Shown here: positions 53,782 through 63,880 of the stretch, in pieces | How the letters are laid out: each line of letters begins with the position of its first letter | Position numbering within the stretch: the first letter of the stretch is position 1 | NCBI GenBank assembly: GCA_947466075.1 | Contig: CANIBP010000006.1 | Span: 96,276-160,275, forward strand | Length of the DNA stretch: 64,000 nucleotides | Source of the DNA: Verrucomicrobiaceae bacterium | Lineage (GTDB): Bacteria; Verrucomicrobiota; Verrucomicrobiia; Verrucomicrobiales; Verrucomicrobiaceae | Reading direction: 5' to 3' | Notes under the pieces: model-generated | Database searches by the model: none | What the model saw: the letters and a program-made list of their open reading frames with translations, nothing else | What the model was told of the DNA's origin: nothing | Program-made: the position numbers and the translations under genes

Positions 53782-55068
53782 TTACGCCTGATTGATGTCC
53801 AAAACTCCGGTGCTGAAGCCGAATTTATCAGCTTCCACTCCCATGCGTTGAGCCAGCGATACAAAGAGATTCGAGAACACGTGCTTCTCTTTATCAATGG
53901 CGATGTGCCGACCGTGTTTGAAGCCGCCACCAGCGAGGACGAGCGGGATGTTGGCGGTGCTGTGAGCGCTGGCATTGCCGAGATTGGAACCAAAGATGAC
54001 AGCGGTGGTGTCGAGCAGCGGACGTCCGTTCTCCTGCGTCTTTTTGAGCTTGGTGAGGAAGTCGGCGAGCGCGGTGAACTCAGCTTTCTCGATGACTTCG
54101 AGTTCAGCGATCTTGGCGGGGTCCTGGCCGTGATGGGAAAGATTGTGCCAGTCATTCTTCACACCTTCGATTTCAGGCACGGCATTCATGCCATTGAGGC
54201 GCAGGGTGATGGTGCGTGTGGAGTCGTTCTGTAAAGCGAGCACGATGAGATCCTGCATGAGCTTCATTTTGCCGATGGCATCCGTGCGGCTCTGGATATC
54301 GGTGGGTGGCTTCGCATCAACCTTGGGCTTCGGCTTCTGCACCCATTCTTCATTCTGCACGAGACGACCTTCCAGATCGCGTACGGCGGAGAAATACTCA
54401 TCAAGCTTCTCTTGGTCGCGTTTGCCGAGTTCACCATGGAGTTTTTTCGCCTGACCCATCACGGTGTCGAGAACGCTGCGTCCACGCTTCAATCCACGCA
54501 CCTGCGCGGCGATTTCGTCCTTCGTGCCATCGATAAAGAGCTGCCGAAAAGCGCTGGAAGGCGAAGGCTCCGCTGGAAGCGGCACGCCACTGGCTGACCA
54601 CGACATGGACTCGCTGCCGGTGCCGAGCACGAGGCTGGGGAAACGCGTTTGCGAGCCGATGTGGTCGGCGATGAGCTGGTCGATGGAGATGGTGTTCTTG
54701 AATCCAGCGAGCCCTGGATGCTTCGCGGAGGTCAGCCACGTCATCTCGGAGGTGTGGCCGTTCGCGCCGTTCTGCTCCTCATGCTGGAGTCCCGAAATGA
54801 CGGAGAAATCGTTCTTCAAATCCTTCAGCGGCTCGAGATACGGTGTGAGTGCGTAATCCGCTCCGACTTCCTTTGGGAACAAAAACGGCGTGTGAAAGCC
54901 GAGCGTGGCGCACATGGCCAAAAAACGCTGTGGCGACTGTGCGGCGGCAGCTTGAGTCCGCGTCGCAAAAGCTGGCACCATGGCCTCTAAAAATGGCAGC
55001 GAGAGAACTGTTCCAGTGCCACGCAGAAAAGCGCGGCGGCTAAGATGGCGTTTGGTGGCAATGTTCAT
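53782..55068 (-). CDS. DUF1552 Tat-exported protein
   Basis: The start at 55066-55068 (MNIATKRHLSRRAFLRGTGT) gives 428 residues with a twin-arginine leader ending near TLSLPFLEAMVPAF-like residues. It carries AMCATLGFHTPFLFPKEVGA, the HTSEMTWLTSA region and the late block IFGSNLGNASAHSTANIPLV with LAGGGFKHGRHIAID. It precedes the DUF1592 gene in transcription order with a 2-bp gap, so it is co-transcribed. It resembles the DUF1552 protein at 21411 in length and layout. Function unproven. Confidence 0.9.
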   Translation of the reverse strand: MNIATKRHLSRRAFLRGTGTVLSLPFLEAMVPAFATRTQAAAAQSPQRFLAMCATLGFHTPFLFPKEVGADYALTPYLEPLKDLKNDFSVISGLQHEEQNGANGHTSEMTWLTSAKHPGLAGFKNTISIDQLIADHIGSQTRFPSLVLGTGSESMSWSASGVPLPAEPSPSSAFRQLFIDGTKDEIAAQVRGLKRGRSVLDTVMGQAKKLHGELGKRDQEKLDEYFSAVRDLEGRLVQNEEWVQKPKPKVDAKPPTDIQSRTDAIGKMKLMQDLIVLALQNDSTRTITLRLNGMNAVPEIEGVKNDWHNLSHHGQDPAKIAELEVIEKAEFTALADFLTKLKKTQENGRPLLDTTAVIFGSNLGNASAHSTANIPLVLAGGGFKHGRHIAIDKEKHVFSNLFVSLAQRMGVEADKFGFSTGVLDINQA

Positions 55069-55124
55069 GGCGTTCGTAAGGCTGAAACGACGAAGCAGGA
55101 GGTTCTCTGACATCAGAACGAGAA

Positions 55125-55994
55125 TTACAGCCGCAGCTTTTTCACCAAAGTCGCCTCCTTGTCCGCGTCGCTTATCGGTTTAAAGTCAACTGTGCAATTT
55201 GGCAACGCTGCTTTGATGGCTTCCACGTCAGCCGCAGAGATGTCAACGGTCTCAATCCTTAGCTTGGTGAGTTTGGGCAGGACTTTGAGCTGTGGGATGA
55301 TTTTTGCGCTAAGACGGGCTTCCGTGAGTTCGAGAGATTCGAGCGTTTTGATCTGCGCGAGCGTCGCCATCGTCGATTCATCAAAGCTGACGGGCGAATC
55401 TTTGCCATTCGGCAATCGCTGGCCGATGCGTAAAGCAGTCAGCGGGAGCTTCAAAAGGTATCCATTACCAGCCTGTGACTGGGCCGTGTGCCAGGTGCGG
55501 AATTCCTTGAGTTGGGTGAGCTGGCCGATGGCTTCCATCGCTGTATCTCCAGCTGTTGATCCGGCAAAAGTGAGCTTCTCCAGCTTAGGCAACGCTTTGA
55601 GATAGCTGAGGCCACTGCCGGTGAATTTTTCCGAACGAAACGCAGGATGGAAGAAGGAAAGCGACTTGAGCTTCTGAAAGGCGACGAAATGTTTGTAGCC
55701 TTCGTCCGTGAGCTGGATGCCGTCGCTGCTGAGCCGCTCGAGTTCGGAAAGACCCGTTAGCAGTGCCAATGTATCGTCCGTGATCGTTTTGCCGCTGATG
55801 GTGAGGTCCTTGATCGTCGTGAAGCTGCCAAGCGTGCGAAAATCCGCCTCGGTAAAGGCATCACACTTCACCTGCACCTGCGTCACGACTCCGGCGGTCT
55901 CGGTAAGCTTTGCTCCGAGTTTTTGGAGGGATGCGACATCGGCTGCGGAGGATTGCAGCGCGGAGATTAGGAAAACGCAGAGAATGGATTTCAT
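55125..55994 (-). CDS. Secreted leucine-rich-repeat-like protein
   Basis: This 289-residue protein has a signal peptide ([20 protein letters not shown]). It contains leucine-rich-repeat units of the type LxxLxxLxx[80 protein letters not shown] and [19 protein letters not shown]. It could bind another secreted protein or polymer. It is upstream, with a 56-bp gap, of the DUF1552/DUF1592 pair and in the same direction, so it may be the first gene of that unit. The role is unknown. Confidence 0.8.
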   Translation of the reverse strand: MKSILCVFLISALQSSAADVASLQKLGAKLTETAGVVTQVQVKCDAFTEADFRTLGSFTTIKDLTISGKTITDDTLALLTGLSELERLSSDGIQLTDEGYKHFVAFQKLKSLSFFHPAFRSEKFTGSGLSYLKALPKLEKLTFAGSTAGDTAMEAIGQLTQLKEFRTWHTAQSQAGNGYLLKLPLTALRIGQRLPNGKDSPVSFDESTMATLAQIKTLESLELTEARLSAKIIPQLKVLPKLTKLRIETVDISAADVEAIKAALPNCTVDFKPISDADKEATLVKKLRL

Positions 55995-56091
55995 AGACTA
56001 GAAAGAACGGTGATGATCGCGGTATTCTGACCGTGGGCAGCAAGTCCTGCCAAGACGACCTCATTTGTGCCTCTTCTTTGGCAGGTGAAGC

Positions 56092-56859
56092 TCACAGCAC
56101 AGGTCCAGAAGGCATGCGGATGCTGAAAATATAGGCGATAATGTCCCAGCGCTGGTCCGCTGTGAGCGTGGTGTCAAAGCTGACCATGGGGGTGCCGTTT
56201 AGACCTGTGGCAAGGACACGGAAGATGTCGGCGGGAGAATCGCCGCAGCAAAGATGCGACTGGCGAAGGTCTGATGGAGCAGCGGGAATGCCCCAGATGT
56301 CCTTCAATGTGATGGCCGCCGGACCTTTGCCGTCGGCTTTTTCGCCATGGCAGGCAGCACAGTTCACAGCGAAGAGTTTTTTACCTGCTGCTGCGTGATT
56401 CTTTAGCGCGGCAGGCTCTTTGAGCCATTCGGGAACAGGCGCAAGCTGGACGGGCTCAGCGTGGTTCTCTGGCTTGCGCCAACGGCGTGAGAAGGACTTC
56501 ACATAGGTGATGACGGCATCGATTTCGTCCGTGGAAAGCTGGGAGAACATGCCCATGGCGGTACCGCTAAGGCCACCGCGAATGGTGTGTCGCAAGTCAT
56601 CATCTGTGGGCAGCATGCCCAGCGGTGTAGAACGGAATTTGAACATGCCTTCGCGGAAGGAGCGCGGCTTGGGCTTCAGCGTTGGGCTGAGTTCGCCATT
56701 GCCATCGCCACGCGGGCCGTGGCAGACGATGCAGTTGCGCTCATAAATGTAGCGGCCTTGCATGTAGAGATTGAAATCCATCGGCGCGGGGCCATCCGCC
56801 GCTGACAAAGCGGAGGCGAGGGCTAAAAGGGCGAAAGCGCGTGGGGCGAGGAGTCTCAC
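56092..56859 (-). CDS. Secreted diheme c-type cytochrome
   Basis: The GTG at 56857-56859 starts 255 residues with a signal peptide ([20 protein letters not shown]). No in-frame ATG gives a better start; upstream codons are open but overlap the ilvD start region. Two class I cytochrome domains are present: CIVCH at 43-47 (with [15 protein letters not shown]) and CAACH in [19 protein letters not shown]. Likely axial methionines follow each motif (GMFSQL and GTPMVSF). This is a periplasmic electron carrier of unknown partner. It is divergent from ilvD, with 129 bp between starts. It could serve the many secreted heme proteins of the window; that is inference. Confidence 0.85.
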   Translation of the reverse strand: MRLLAPRAFALLALASALSAADGPAPMDFNLYMQGRYIYERNCIVCHGPRGDGNGELSPTLKPKPRSFREGMFKFRSTPLGMLPTDDDLRHTIRGGLSGTAMGMFSQLSTDEIDAVITYVKSFSRRWRKPENHAEPVQLAPVPEWLKEPAALKNHAAAGKKLFAVNCAACHGEKADGKGPAAITLKDIWGIPAAPSDLRQSHLCCGDSPADIFRVLATGLNGTPMVSFDTTLTADQRWDIIAYIFSIRMPSGPVL

Positions 56860-56988
56860 ATCCAGTTCATCGCGCAAAGCAGGCCCGGTAACCATGCGGT
56901 TCTTGCCAAACGCTGTGCGGGAACTGCCGCAAAGGCTGCTTGCGTGCGTGATGGTGCCTGCCATTTTGCGCGCCCACCCCAGCAATCC

Positions 56989-58704
56989 ATGTCCAAAAAA
57001 GCCGCCGCTAAACCATCTCTCCATCGCAAACACAGCGCCATCGTCGTTGACGGGCCAGAACGTGCCGCCAGTCGGGCGATGCTGCACGCGGTTGGCTTCA
57101 AACGGGAGGACTTCAAGAAGTCACAGATCGGCATCGCCAGCACCTGGAGTATGGTTACGCCGTGCAACATGCACATTGACCGTCTCGCCAAGGAAAGCGC
57201 GAAGGGCGTGGACGCTGCTGGCGGTAAGAGCATCATCTTCAACACCATCACCATCTCCGACGGCATCTCGATGGGCACCGAGGGTATGAAGTACTCGCTC
57301 GTCTCCCGCGAGGTCATCGCGGACTCCATCGAAACCGTCGTCGGCTGCGAAGGTATGGACGGCTACGTCGCCATCGGCGGTTGTGACAAAAACATGCCCG
57401 GCTGCATGATTGCCATCGCCCGCATGAACCGCCCGGCGGTGTTTGTCTATGGCGGCACCATCCTGCCCGGCTGTGTCGGTGTGGAGAAAAAGGATGCGGA
57501 CATCGTCACCGTTTTCGAAGCCGTGGGACAGCACGCAAATTGCAAGATCAGCGACGCGCAGCTCCAGGACATCGAAGAGCACTCAATCCCAGGAGAAGGC
57601 TCCTGCGGTGGCATGTATACCGCCAACACCATGGCCAGCGCGATTGAGGCCATGGGCATGAGTCTCCCCAATTCCGGCGCCCAGGCCGCTGTGAGTAGCG
57701 ATAAGCTCATCGACTGCTTCGACGCCGGCGCAGCCGTCATGAACATGATCAAGCTGGGCATCACTCCGCGCGATATCATGACGAAGGAGGCCTTTGAGAA
57801 TGCCATCACGCTCATCATCACGCTCGGCGGCTCCACCAATGCCGTCCTGCACCTCATCGCTATGGCCCACGCCGCAGGCGTTAAGCTAGGTCTCGACGAC
57901 TTCGTCCGCATCGGCAAGAAAACACCCGTGTTGGCCGACCTGAAGCCCAGCGGCAAATACTTCATGAACGACCTCGTGAAGATCGGCGGCACCGTGCCGC
58001 TGATGCGTATGCTCATCGACGAAGGCCTCATGCACGGCGACTGCCTGACCGTCACCGGCAAGACGATGAAGGAGAACATGAGGAACTCCAAAATCTTCTA
58101 TCCGAAGGAACAACAGATCATCCGACCGCTATCGAATCCGATCAAGAAGGACAGCCACCTCGTCATCTTCAAAGGCAACCTTTGCCCCGAAGGCGCCGTC
58201 GGCAAAATCAGTGGCAAGGAAGGCCTCAAGTTCACCGGTAAAGCCATCGTGTTCGAATCCGAAGAGACTGCGCTGCAAGCCATCCTCAATGACAAGGTCA
58301 AAAAAGGACACGTCATCGTCGTGCGCATGGAAGGACCGAAAGGTGGGCCGGGAATGCGCGAAATGCTTTCACCCACTTCGGCCATCATGGGCAAAGGTCT
58401 CGGCAAAGACGTCGCTTTCATCACGGACGGCCGTTTCAGCGGCGGCAGCCACGGCTTCGTGGTTGGACATGTTACGCCCGAAGCCTTTGTGGGTGGCCCG
58501 ATCGCCGTCATCAAGAATGGCGACGCCATCACCATCGACGCCGAGAAGCGTGCGATCACACTGGGCATTCCTGCCACTGAACTCAAAGCTCGTCTCGCTA
58601 AGTGGAAGCAACCGAAACCACGTTATACCCGTGGTGTGTTGGCTAAATTTGCGAAGCTCACTACCAGTGCGAGCTTAGGTGCCGTGACGGATATGGGATT
58701 GTAA
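56989..58704 (+). CDS. ilvD: Dihydroxy-acid dehydratase
   Basis: The ATG at 56989 ([20 protein letters not shown]) gives 571 residues, the normal IlvD length. Iron-sulfur and active-site cysteines are seen in [21 protein letters not shown] and [12 protein letters not shown]; the C-terminal part includes [17 protein letters not shown] and [11 protein letters not shown]. The enzyme converts dihydroxy acids to keto acids in valine and isoleucine synthesis. No other branched-chain gene is adjacent. It is convergent with the exopolysaccharide export gene. No leader attenuator was recognised. Confidence 0.95.
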   Translation: MSKKAAAKPSLHRKHSAIVVDGPERAASRAMLHAVGFKREDFKKSQIGIASTWSMVTPCNMHIDRLAKESAKGVDAAGGKSIIFNTITISDGISMGTEGMKYSLVSREVIADSIETVVGCEGMDGYVAIGGCDKNMPGCMIAIARMNRPAVFVYGGTILPGCVGVEKKDADIVTVFEAVGQHANCKISDAQLQDIEEHSIPGEGSCGGMYTANTMASAIEAMGMSLPNSGAQAAVSSDKLIDCFDAGAAVMNMIKLGITPRDIMTKEAFENAITLIITLGGSTNAVLHLIAMAHAAGVKLGLDDFVRIGKKTPVLADLKPSGKYFMNDLVKIGGTVPLMRMLIDEGLMHGDCLTVTGKTMKENMRNSKIFYPKEQQIIRPLSNPIKKDSHLVIFKGNLCPEGAVGKISGKEGLKFTGKAIVFESEETALQAILNDKVKKGHVIVVRMEGPKGGPGMREMLSPTSAIMGKGLGKDVAFITDGRFSGGSHGFVVGHVTPEAFVGGPIAVIKNGDAITIDAEKRAITLGIPATELKARLAKWKQPKPRYTRGVLAKFAKLTTSASLGAVTDMGL

Positions 58705-58723
58705 TTCCCTCCTTCTACAGCCT

Positions 58724-59290
58724 TTACTCCGGCACAATGATCTGGTCTTCGGGCTGGAGCTTGATGTCGCGGGTGGGATTGGAGCTGATGTCCTTGAGAT
58801 TGACCTCTGTGGTGACGCCATCGCGAATGAGCTTGGTTCTGCTGGGCTTGGCAAAGGGAGTGAAGCCACCGGCGGCACCGACGGCCTTGAGGATGGTCAT
58901 GCCGGAATTCCACGGAATGGGGCCGTTTTTGCCGCAGCCGCTAATGACATAAACCATGCGGGCGGTGGCGGCGCTGTCATCGGTGGAGACGGTGACGGTG
59001 GGACGGGTATAGATTTCTTTGGCGACGTAGGTCTGCTCAATGGCACGCTGGAGCGAGGAGGGCTTGAGGCCAGCGGCGCGGACTTCTCCGATATGGAGAA
59101 GGTTGACGGTGCCATTGTCACTGATGGTGTACACCTTGCTAATTTGCGGCACTTCGTTGTCGGGAATGCCGCCGATGGAGATGGTGACGCGATCATTGGC
59201 CTTGAGTGCGAGTTCGCCGTTCTGGGCCTTTGCCGGAGCATACGCGCAGGCGCAGGCGGCGAGAATGCTGAAGAAGATGCGTGTGTTCAT
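58724..59290 (-). CDS. Short Wza-like polysaccharide export protein
   Basis: The start at 59288-59290 (MNTRIFFSILAACACAYAPA) gives 188 residues; another ATG four codons upstream is possible. The signal region is followed by the Poly_export domain (LKANDRVTISIGGIPDNEVP, TISDNGTVNLLHIGEVRAAG, ELQSAIEQTYVAKEIYTRP-like AIEQTYVAKEIYTRPTVTV) and one SLBB-type domain (MVYVISGCGKNGPIPWN, LQPEDQIIVPE). It is short beside Wza (about 380 residues) and lacks the outer helical barrel of Wza. It follows the tyrosine kinase gene with a 21-bp gap and is probably its export partner. Confidence 0.87.
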   Translation of the reverse strand: MNTRIFFSILAACACAYAPAKAQNGELALKANDRVTISIGGIPDNEVPQISKVYTISDNGTVNLLHIGEVRAAGLKPSSLQRAIEQTYVAKEIYTRPTVTVSTDDSAATARMVYVISGCGKNGPIPWNSGMTILKAVGAAGGFTPFAKPSRTKLIRDGVTTEVNLKDISSNPTRDIKLQPEDQIIVPE

Positions 59291-59311
59291 AAGGGTGGGC
59301 ATTGACGAGGA

Positions 59312-61513
59312 TTAAAAGACATCATCGCTAGCCAACCGCGACAGGGGTTGGGTACTACTAACTAGTGCGGTAGCGGTGGTTTCTGCTTTGGCACGACGAC
59401 GGCGTGCTTTACCGCCCTGAGCACTGCCGGGAGAGTTGGTGGGCGAGTAGTAGGTGTAGTAGCTGGTGTAGTACTGGTATTGGGCATCGCTGCGAAGATC
59501 GACGTTGTTGAGGACAACGCCGACGACCTTGCCACCTACGTTTTCGACGCTCTGCTTCACGCGCATGAGCATGTGACGCGGCAGTTTACGATGCTGGACA
59601 ACGATTATCGTCATGTCGGCGATGTTGGCGAGCACGGAGGCATCGCTGACGCCGAGAATGGGCGGCGAATCGATCAAGACGAGATCGAAGCGGCTTTTCA
59701 CATCGGCGATGAGATCGACCATGCGCTGAGAATTGAGCAAACCGGCACTGTCAGCAGGCAGGAGACCGCTGGGGAGGAAGAAGAGATTTTCAACCTGAGT
59801 GCGAATGACAACGTCTTCGAGGCGGATGTCGGTAGTGAGGTAATTGGTGAGGCCGGCAGCGTGGCTGACATCGAAATGCGTGTGCATGCTGGGACGACGT
59901 AAATCGGCATCGATGAGCAGGACGTTGTACCCACCCTGCGCACAGACATACGCGAGATTTACCATGGTGGTGGATTTCCCCTCACCTGCCCCACCGCTGA
60001 CGACGCTCAGACAATTGTTATCAGAAGATTTACGGTTGAACTCGATGTTTGTGCGCAGAATGCGATAAGCCTCTGCATCAGGGTTAAAGCCGCTGGAGCG
60101 ATGGAGAACGCCGACATCTTTTGGTACAACGGCGAGAACCGGAACACCGAGGAAGCGCTCCACATCATCGAGACTCTTCACGGTCGTATCCATGTACTCG
60201 AGGAAGAAGGCGAGACCGAGGCCAAACATGAGGCCGAGCACACCGCCGAGCGCAAGATGCAGCGGCACGTTTGGCTTGGCCGGTTTCCCCTCAGGCTCTG
60301 CTTCGGAATAGATCGTAGCTGGAGATTTCACGAGTTCGATGCCCGCTTTTTCTTCGAAGAAGCGTGACCGCATTTTGACAAGCAAGTCTTCGAGGTAGGT
60401 CACTTCGTCCTTGGCAGTCTTATACTCGTTGTAGAGTGTTTGCATGCCCATGAGTTCCTGTTTGGCCTCATCGTTGTAGGTCTGGAAGGATTCACGTTTC
60501 TTTTTGGCACCATCCAAGCGGTTCTGGAGACCGGAGATATGCGCTTTGGCAGCGGAGAGAATGAGCGTCTTGTACTGGGCGACCTGACTGTCCACACTCA
60601 GGACCTGCGGGTGCATTCGTCCGCGGCCTTCATTGATCAAAGCCTCGCGTGCCACTTTAAGCTCCTGCAGCTTTGATGTCATTGTGGCAATGTTTTGATT
60701 ATCCAACTTAAGGCCAGAGGCCTGATCAATGAGTTCATCGGGCGTGAGTTTGCCGACTTGATCGATTTCGGACTGCAAGGTCAGGATGTCCTGATCCGCC
60801 ATCAGCAGTGCCTGCTCACGCGAGATCACCATGGAGTCTTTTTCACTGCGCATCTCACCACCAGGATTTAGAGAACTGCCTCCGCCCGGAAACCAGTCAC
60901 CCACGATGCCGGCCTTGCGTTTGGCTTCCTGCGAACGCAGCTGCGCCTGACGCCGGAGATCTTCCTGATCGGAAATCTGCTGTTGCAACACTGTCAGAGC
61001 TTTTTGTTTTTTCTCGCTATCGATGCTGTTGCGCTGCGCCATGTAGCTCTTGGCTATCTCATTGGCAATGGAGGCCGCAAGCTGAGAATCTTGGTCATAG
61101 TAATCAATCGTGACGAAGTCAGAACGCAGCATGGACTGCGTTTCAAGATTGGCGCGCAACTTTGCCAGTGCGGCCTGTCGCGACGGCAGTTCCCAACGTT
61201 TCGCGAGCTCGAGTTTCTCGATGACCGGATATAGCGTTGTAGGTTTGCTAATGGTCTCGAACTGAGTCTTGAGGTATTCAGGCAAGCTTGCATTGCCATC
61301 CACCCGATTTCTCTCGAAGACATTGATGTCCTGCGTGATGCGCTCGATGGTCATCTCGACATGGCCACGGTATTTGCGCGGCATGATGTAGGTGAGAACA
61401 GCGGCGGCGGCGAAAATGAGGATGAAACTCAGCGAAATGAGGCCGAAACGATTTTTGACCACCTGCCAGGTGTCCATCGCATGCTTTTGCAGTTCTGTGC
61501 CTGGTTCGTTCAT
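59312..61513 (-). CDS. Wzc-type bacterial tyrosine kinase (BY-kinase)
   Basis: This 733-residue inner-membrane protein has a Wzz-like N-terminal region with a first membrane helix (about 20-45), long coiled coils (about 170-400), a second membrane helix (about 425-445) and a C-terminal kinase domain. Walker A is SGGAGEGKSTTMVNLAY, Walker A' is LLIDADLRRP and Walker B is FDLVLIDSPPILG. The tyrosine cluster YQYYTSYYTYYSP lies at about 679-691, where autophosphorylation is expected, and an unusual basic stretch (KARRRRAKAET) follows. It controls chain length and export of exopolysaccharide with Wza-type partners. No glycosyltransferase lies in the window. Confidence 0.93.
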   Translation of the reverse strand: MNEPGTELQKHAMDTWQVVKNRFGLISLSFILIFAAAAVLTYIMPRKYRGHVEMTIERITQDINVFERNRVDGNASLPEYLKTQFETISKPTTLYPVIEKLELAKRWELPSRQAALAKLRANLETQSMLRSDFVTIDYYDQDSQLAASIANEIAKSYMAQRNSIDSEKKQKALTVLQQQISDQEDLRRQAQLRSQEAKRKAGIVGDWFPGGGSSLNPGGEMRSEKDSMVISREQALLMADQDILTLQSEIDQVGKLTPDELIDQASGLKLDNQNIATMTSKLQELKVAREALINEGRGRMHPQVLSVDSQVAQYKTLILSAAKAHISGLQNRLDGAKKKRESFQTYNDEAKQELMGMQTLYNEYKTAKDEVTYLEDLLVKMRSRFFEEKAGIELVKSPATIYSEAEPEGKPAKPNVPLHLALGGVLGLMFGLGLAFFLEYMDTTVKSLDDVERFLGVPVLAVVPKDVGVLHRSSGFNPDAEAYRILRTNIEFNRKSSDNNCLSVVSGGAGEGKSTTMVNLAYVCAQGGYNVLLIDADLRRPSMHTHFDVSHAAGLTNYLTTDIRLEDVVIRTQVENLFFLPSGLLPADSAGLLNSQRMVDLIADVKSRFDLVLIDSPPILGVSDASVLANIADMTIIVVQHRKLPRHMLMRVKQSVENVGGKVVGVVLNNVDLRSDAQYQYYTSYYTYYSPTNSPGSAQGGKARRRRAKAETTATALVSSTQPLSRLASDDVF

Positions 61514-61550
61514 GCCAGCTGAGGTGAAAGTGTTTTGGAGAAGTTAAGAA

Positions 61551-61619
61551 ATTGGTCTGGAAATGCCGCCAGCGGGAGTTTCGTGTGGTCCGAAACTGCC
61601 CGCCGGCGGATTGGTCTGG
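61551..61619. repeat. Hairpin flanked by 10-bp direct repeats
   Basis: A long hairpin spans 61566-61609: CCGCCAGCGGG pairs with CCCGCCGGCGG (10 of 11) and AGTTTCG with CGAAACT (7 of 7), leaving a small bulge and a seven-base loop. Direct repeats ATTGGTCTGG sit at 61551-61560 and 61610-61619. The layout resembles an inserted REP/MITE-like hairpin with a target-site duplication. It may also act as an RNA structure between the beta-barrel gene and the kinase gene; no U-run supports a terminator. Confidence 0.75.
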
Positions 61620-61631
61620 CTGTTGAGAGTC

Positions 61632-62833
61632 TTAGAAAGTGGCCGTGGCGCCGAGAGAGACAGTGTTGCGGTTGAATTCAACCAGAGGGTTATTGGAGAG
61701 CTGCGTGGAGAATGAATAGTTGGCGTTCAGATTCACGTTATCCATCAATTGATAGCCAATACCCGCATTGAGAAACACCGAGTCCTGCGTCTGACGCGCA
61801 ATGGGTCCGCCTGTAAGCTCAGAGTGGGCATAGCTAGCCCCAGCGTTGACGCTGACCCGCTTGCTAATTTGATGGTTAACCTGGATGCCGGTATTTACCC
61901 CATAGCTGCTGCTGTAGCTGCCGAGCAACGCGCCATTGAAGCCCAGCATCGAAAACCAGCGAAGCTGTGTCTGCCTTGCTACCGCATAGTTAATAGCGGC
62001 TTCGGCATAAGGCTTTGTTTGTCTACCCAATGTGTTTTCGTAGAGTTCAGCACCGACTCGAACTGAACCGGACATATTCTCGCTCCAAGCGTGATCGACT
62101 CCCACTAAGGCGAAATGTGAATGGTAGTTTTGGAACGCGCTTTTGGTGTAGTCAGTCATGCGGTAGCGATACTCTGCCGTCAGGCTGGTCCGCTGAGATG
62201 TTTTATAAGCAAATTGCTGGGCAATGAGATGCGAATAACGGTTCTGAGAAGTGGCAACCGCCGCGTCATCATACACGATACCGTCGAACGTGTAGGAAGT
62301 TGTGGTTGAAAACGCGGTCTCCACGCATAGCTCACATTGAAATTGTTGTAGCCATAGAGGAACTGCCCGTTCCACAGCGCGCTCGTTGCGCCATAGCCAA
62401 ACGCGTTACTGGGATTGGTTCCATAAGTTAGGTAAAAGTTGTTGCTAGCCTTCAGGCGTTCAGAAAACTGGTGCTCAACATTGAAGGTCGCACGACCAGT
62501 GTAAAAGGTACTACCATATGTCGGCACTCCTTTTACATATTCAAGGACGCTGCCTTCGAGACTGAAACTGTATGGTGTGGTCAGGTCAGCATGAGTGTAG
62601 GACGCCCCAGCACCAATCTGCCCATACCAAGACTCAATGTTACTCAATGGAGATGAGGACGAATTGTACTTGAGCACATCGTATCCGGAGTTGCCACTCA
62701 GGGAGATAGTCAATGGCTCCTCGTTTCTAAAATCCGCTGAGAAGTTCTGGATCGCCACCAGTCCCTGGGCACGCAAGGTTGCCGGACAGAGCACAGCAAT
62801 AACCAGGATGAGCAAAGGCAGTTTAAGACGCAT
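61632..62833 (-). pseudogene. Outer-membrane beta-barrel gene with one-base frameshift
   Basis: The reverse strand starts at 62833 with a signal peptide (MRLKLPLLILVIAVLCPATL) and beta-barrel-like alternating sequence (YGYNNFNVSYAWRPRF), then slips frame and stops at 62180. A second frame, from about 62310 down to 61632, carries on the same pattern (FSTTTSYTFDGIVYDDAAVA) and ends ...NTVSLGATATF with a C-terminal phenylalanine typical of barrels. Adding one base at the A-run 62309-62312 (T-run on the minus strand) restores a single frame. The total of 1202 nt is one short of a multiple of three. It may be a real mutation or an assembly error. It sits with the exopolysaccharide genes and probably forms an outer-membrane channel or anchor. 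Confidence 0.75.
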
Positions 62834-62886
62834 GAGAGCTGAGTGCAGTTCGAATGATTATTCGTAAATACTTGTCCAAAGCATCA

Positions 62887-63450
62887 TCAAGGAATCGCAT
62901 TCGAAGGCGATACAGGATTAGTTGTCGTACGTGGTGGCACTGGACCTGATATTGTAGGTGGCACTAGCTGCACGCCCCGAATAGGACCCATAGCGGGCTC
63001 GGGCGAGTCCAAGGTTTTCTTTTCAGGTTCAGGTGAATCCAAGACTGGGTTTTTGCCAGGATTTTTCCCAGACACGGTCACTGGCCGTTGATCGCTAGAT
63101 GGTGCAACCACCAGTCCGGGAATCACCGTTGTTGCCGCCTCATTAATCACGGCCGCCATTTTGTGAGCCACTGAGACTGCGGTTTGAGTAATTTCACCTG
63201 CAAGCTTGATGTCTGCCTTGGATGCAGTAATCGCTGCTTTTACAATATTAGCGGCACAGCCTTCGTTGATCACCAAGGCATCCTCCACAACCATTAAAAC
63301 TTTCGTTGGGTCTTTTTCGACAGCTACTCTTACGTCATTGGCTATTTCTGAACAGTTACTCGCCGTCTGAGCCATGGATGACGGTGAAATCGCAATGATC
63401 AGAGCCCAAGCTATTCTGTGCGCTATCGATCGTAGGAAGTGTGCTTTCAT
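62887..63450 (-). CDS. Unknown small secreted protein
   Basis: The start at 63448-63450 (MKAHFLRSIAHRIAWALIIA) gives 187 residues with a signal peptide ending near SSMAQT. The middle is helical (NDVRVAVEKDPTKVLMVVED, AANIVKAAITASKADIKLAG). The end is a Pro/Ser-rich, low-complexity stretch with repeated DSPEPEKKT and LDSPEPAM. No family was recognised. It lies between the tRNA-Gly gene and the broken barrel gene, same strand. It may serve as an accessory or anchor for the export complex, but this is a guess. Confidence 0.65.
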   Translation of the reverse strand: MKAHFLRSIAHRIAWALIIAISPSSMAQTASNCSEIANDVRVAVEKDPTKVLMVVEDALVINEGCAANIVKAAITASKADIKLAGEITQTAVSVAHKMAAVINEAATTVIPGLVVAPSSDQRPVTVSGKNPGKNPVLDSPEPEKKTLDSPEPAMGPIRGVQLVPPTISGPVPPRTTTNPVSPSNAIP

Positions 63451-63486
63451 TACAGTAGTTGGTTTGAGGTTTATCCCCATTGACAG

Positions 63487-63557
63487 AGCGGGTAGTGGGA
63501 ATCGAACCCACATGGCCAGCGTGGAAGGCTGGAACTTTACCACTAAGCTATACCCGC
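63487..63557 (-). tRNA. tRNA-Gly (anticodon UCC)
   Basis: The reverse strand folds as a cloverleaf: acceptor arms GCGGGTA (63557-63551) and TACCCGC, T arm GTGGG-TTCGATT-CCCAC, and anticodon arm CCAGC-CTTCCAC-GCTGG with anticodon TCC. The discriminator base is T, usual for bacterial glycine tRNA. CCA is not encoded. Confidence 0.93.
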
Positions 63558-63880
63558 AATAACGACTGAATTTTGCACCCAAAATGCAACATGCAACCAA
63601 AGATTTTATAAATTATGGAATTGATGAAAATATGGACTTCTCGATAGCCGAAATGGTCAAGATGATACTAACACTGAACTAAAAAACGGCAATCGTATAA
63701 TTATACGACGTCGAACTTTCCTTGGGACGAATTGAGTCCGCTGGAAACACTGGGTGATCCGAGTACTCAACAGAACATTGTCCATGCTTGATCTAGGTAC
63801 CCACACTGTGGGGCGCAAGCCTGAGAGCCTATCCGGCAAAAGAATGTAGCGAGTGAAAAAGAGCTGATGCAGGATGGTGG
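63558..63880. other. AT-richer non-coding stretch before an IS-like gene
   Basis: This 323-bp stretch shows no credible gene. It is richer in A and T than the rest (for example TTTTATAAATTAT near 63603), which suggests a tRNA promoter region and/or recently arrived DNA. It holds the palindrome at 63693-63708. A sequence starting near 63823 (GAGAGCCTATCCGGCAAAAG) may be the left end of the insertion sequence whose transposase begins at 63881, but its partner end lies outside the window. Confidence 0.5.
63693..63708. repeat. Perfect 16-bp palindrome
   Basis: TCGTATAATTATACGA is a perfect 16-bp palindrome between tRNA-Gly and the IS-like gene. It could be a regulator site, a hairpin or part of the incoming element. 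It has no other support. Confidence 0.5.
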
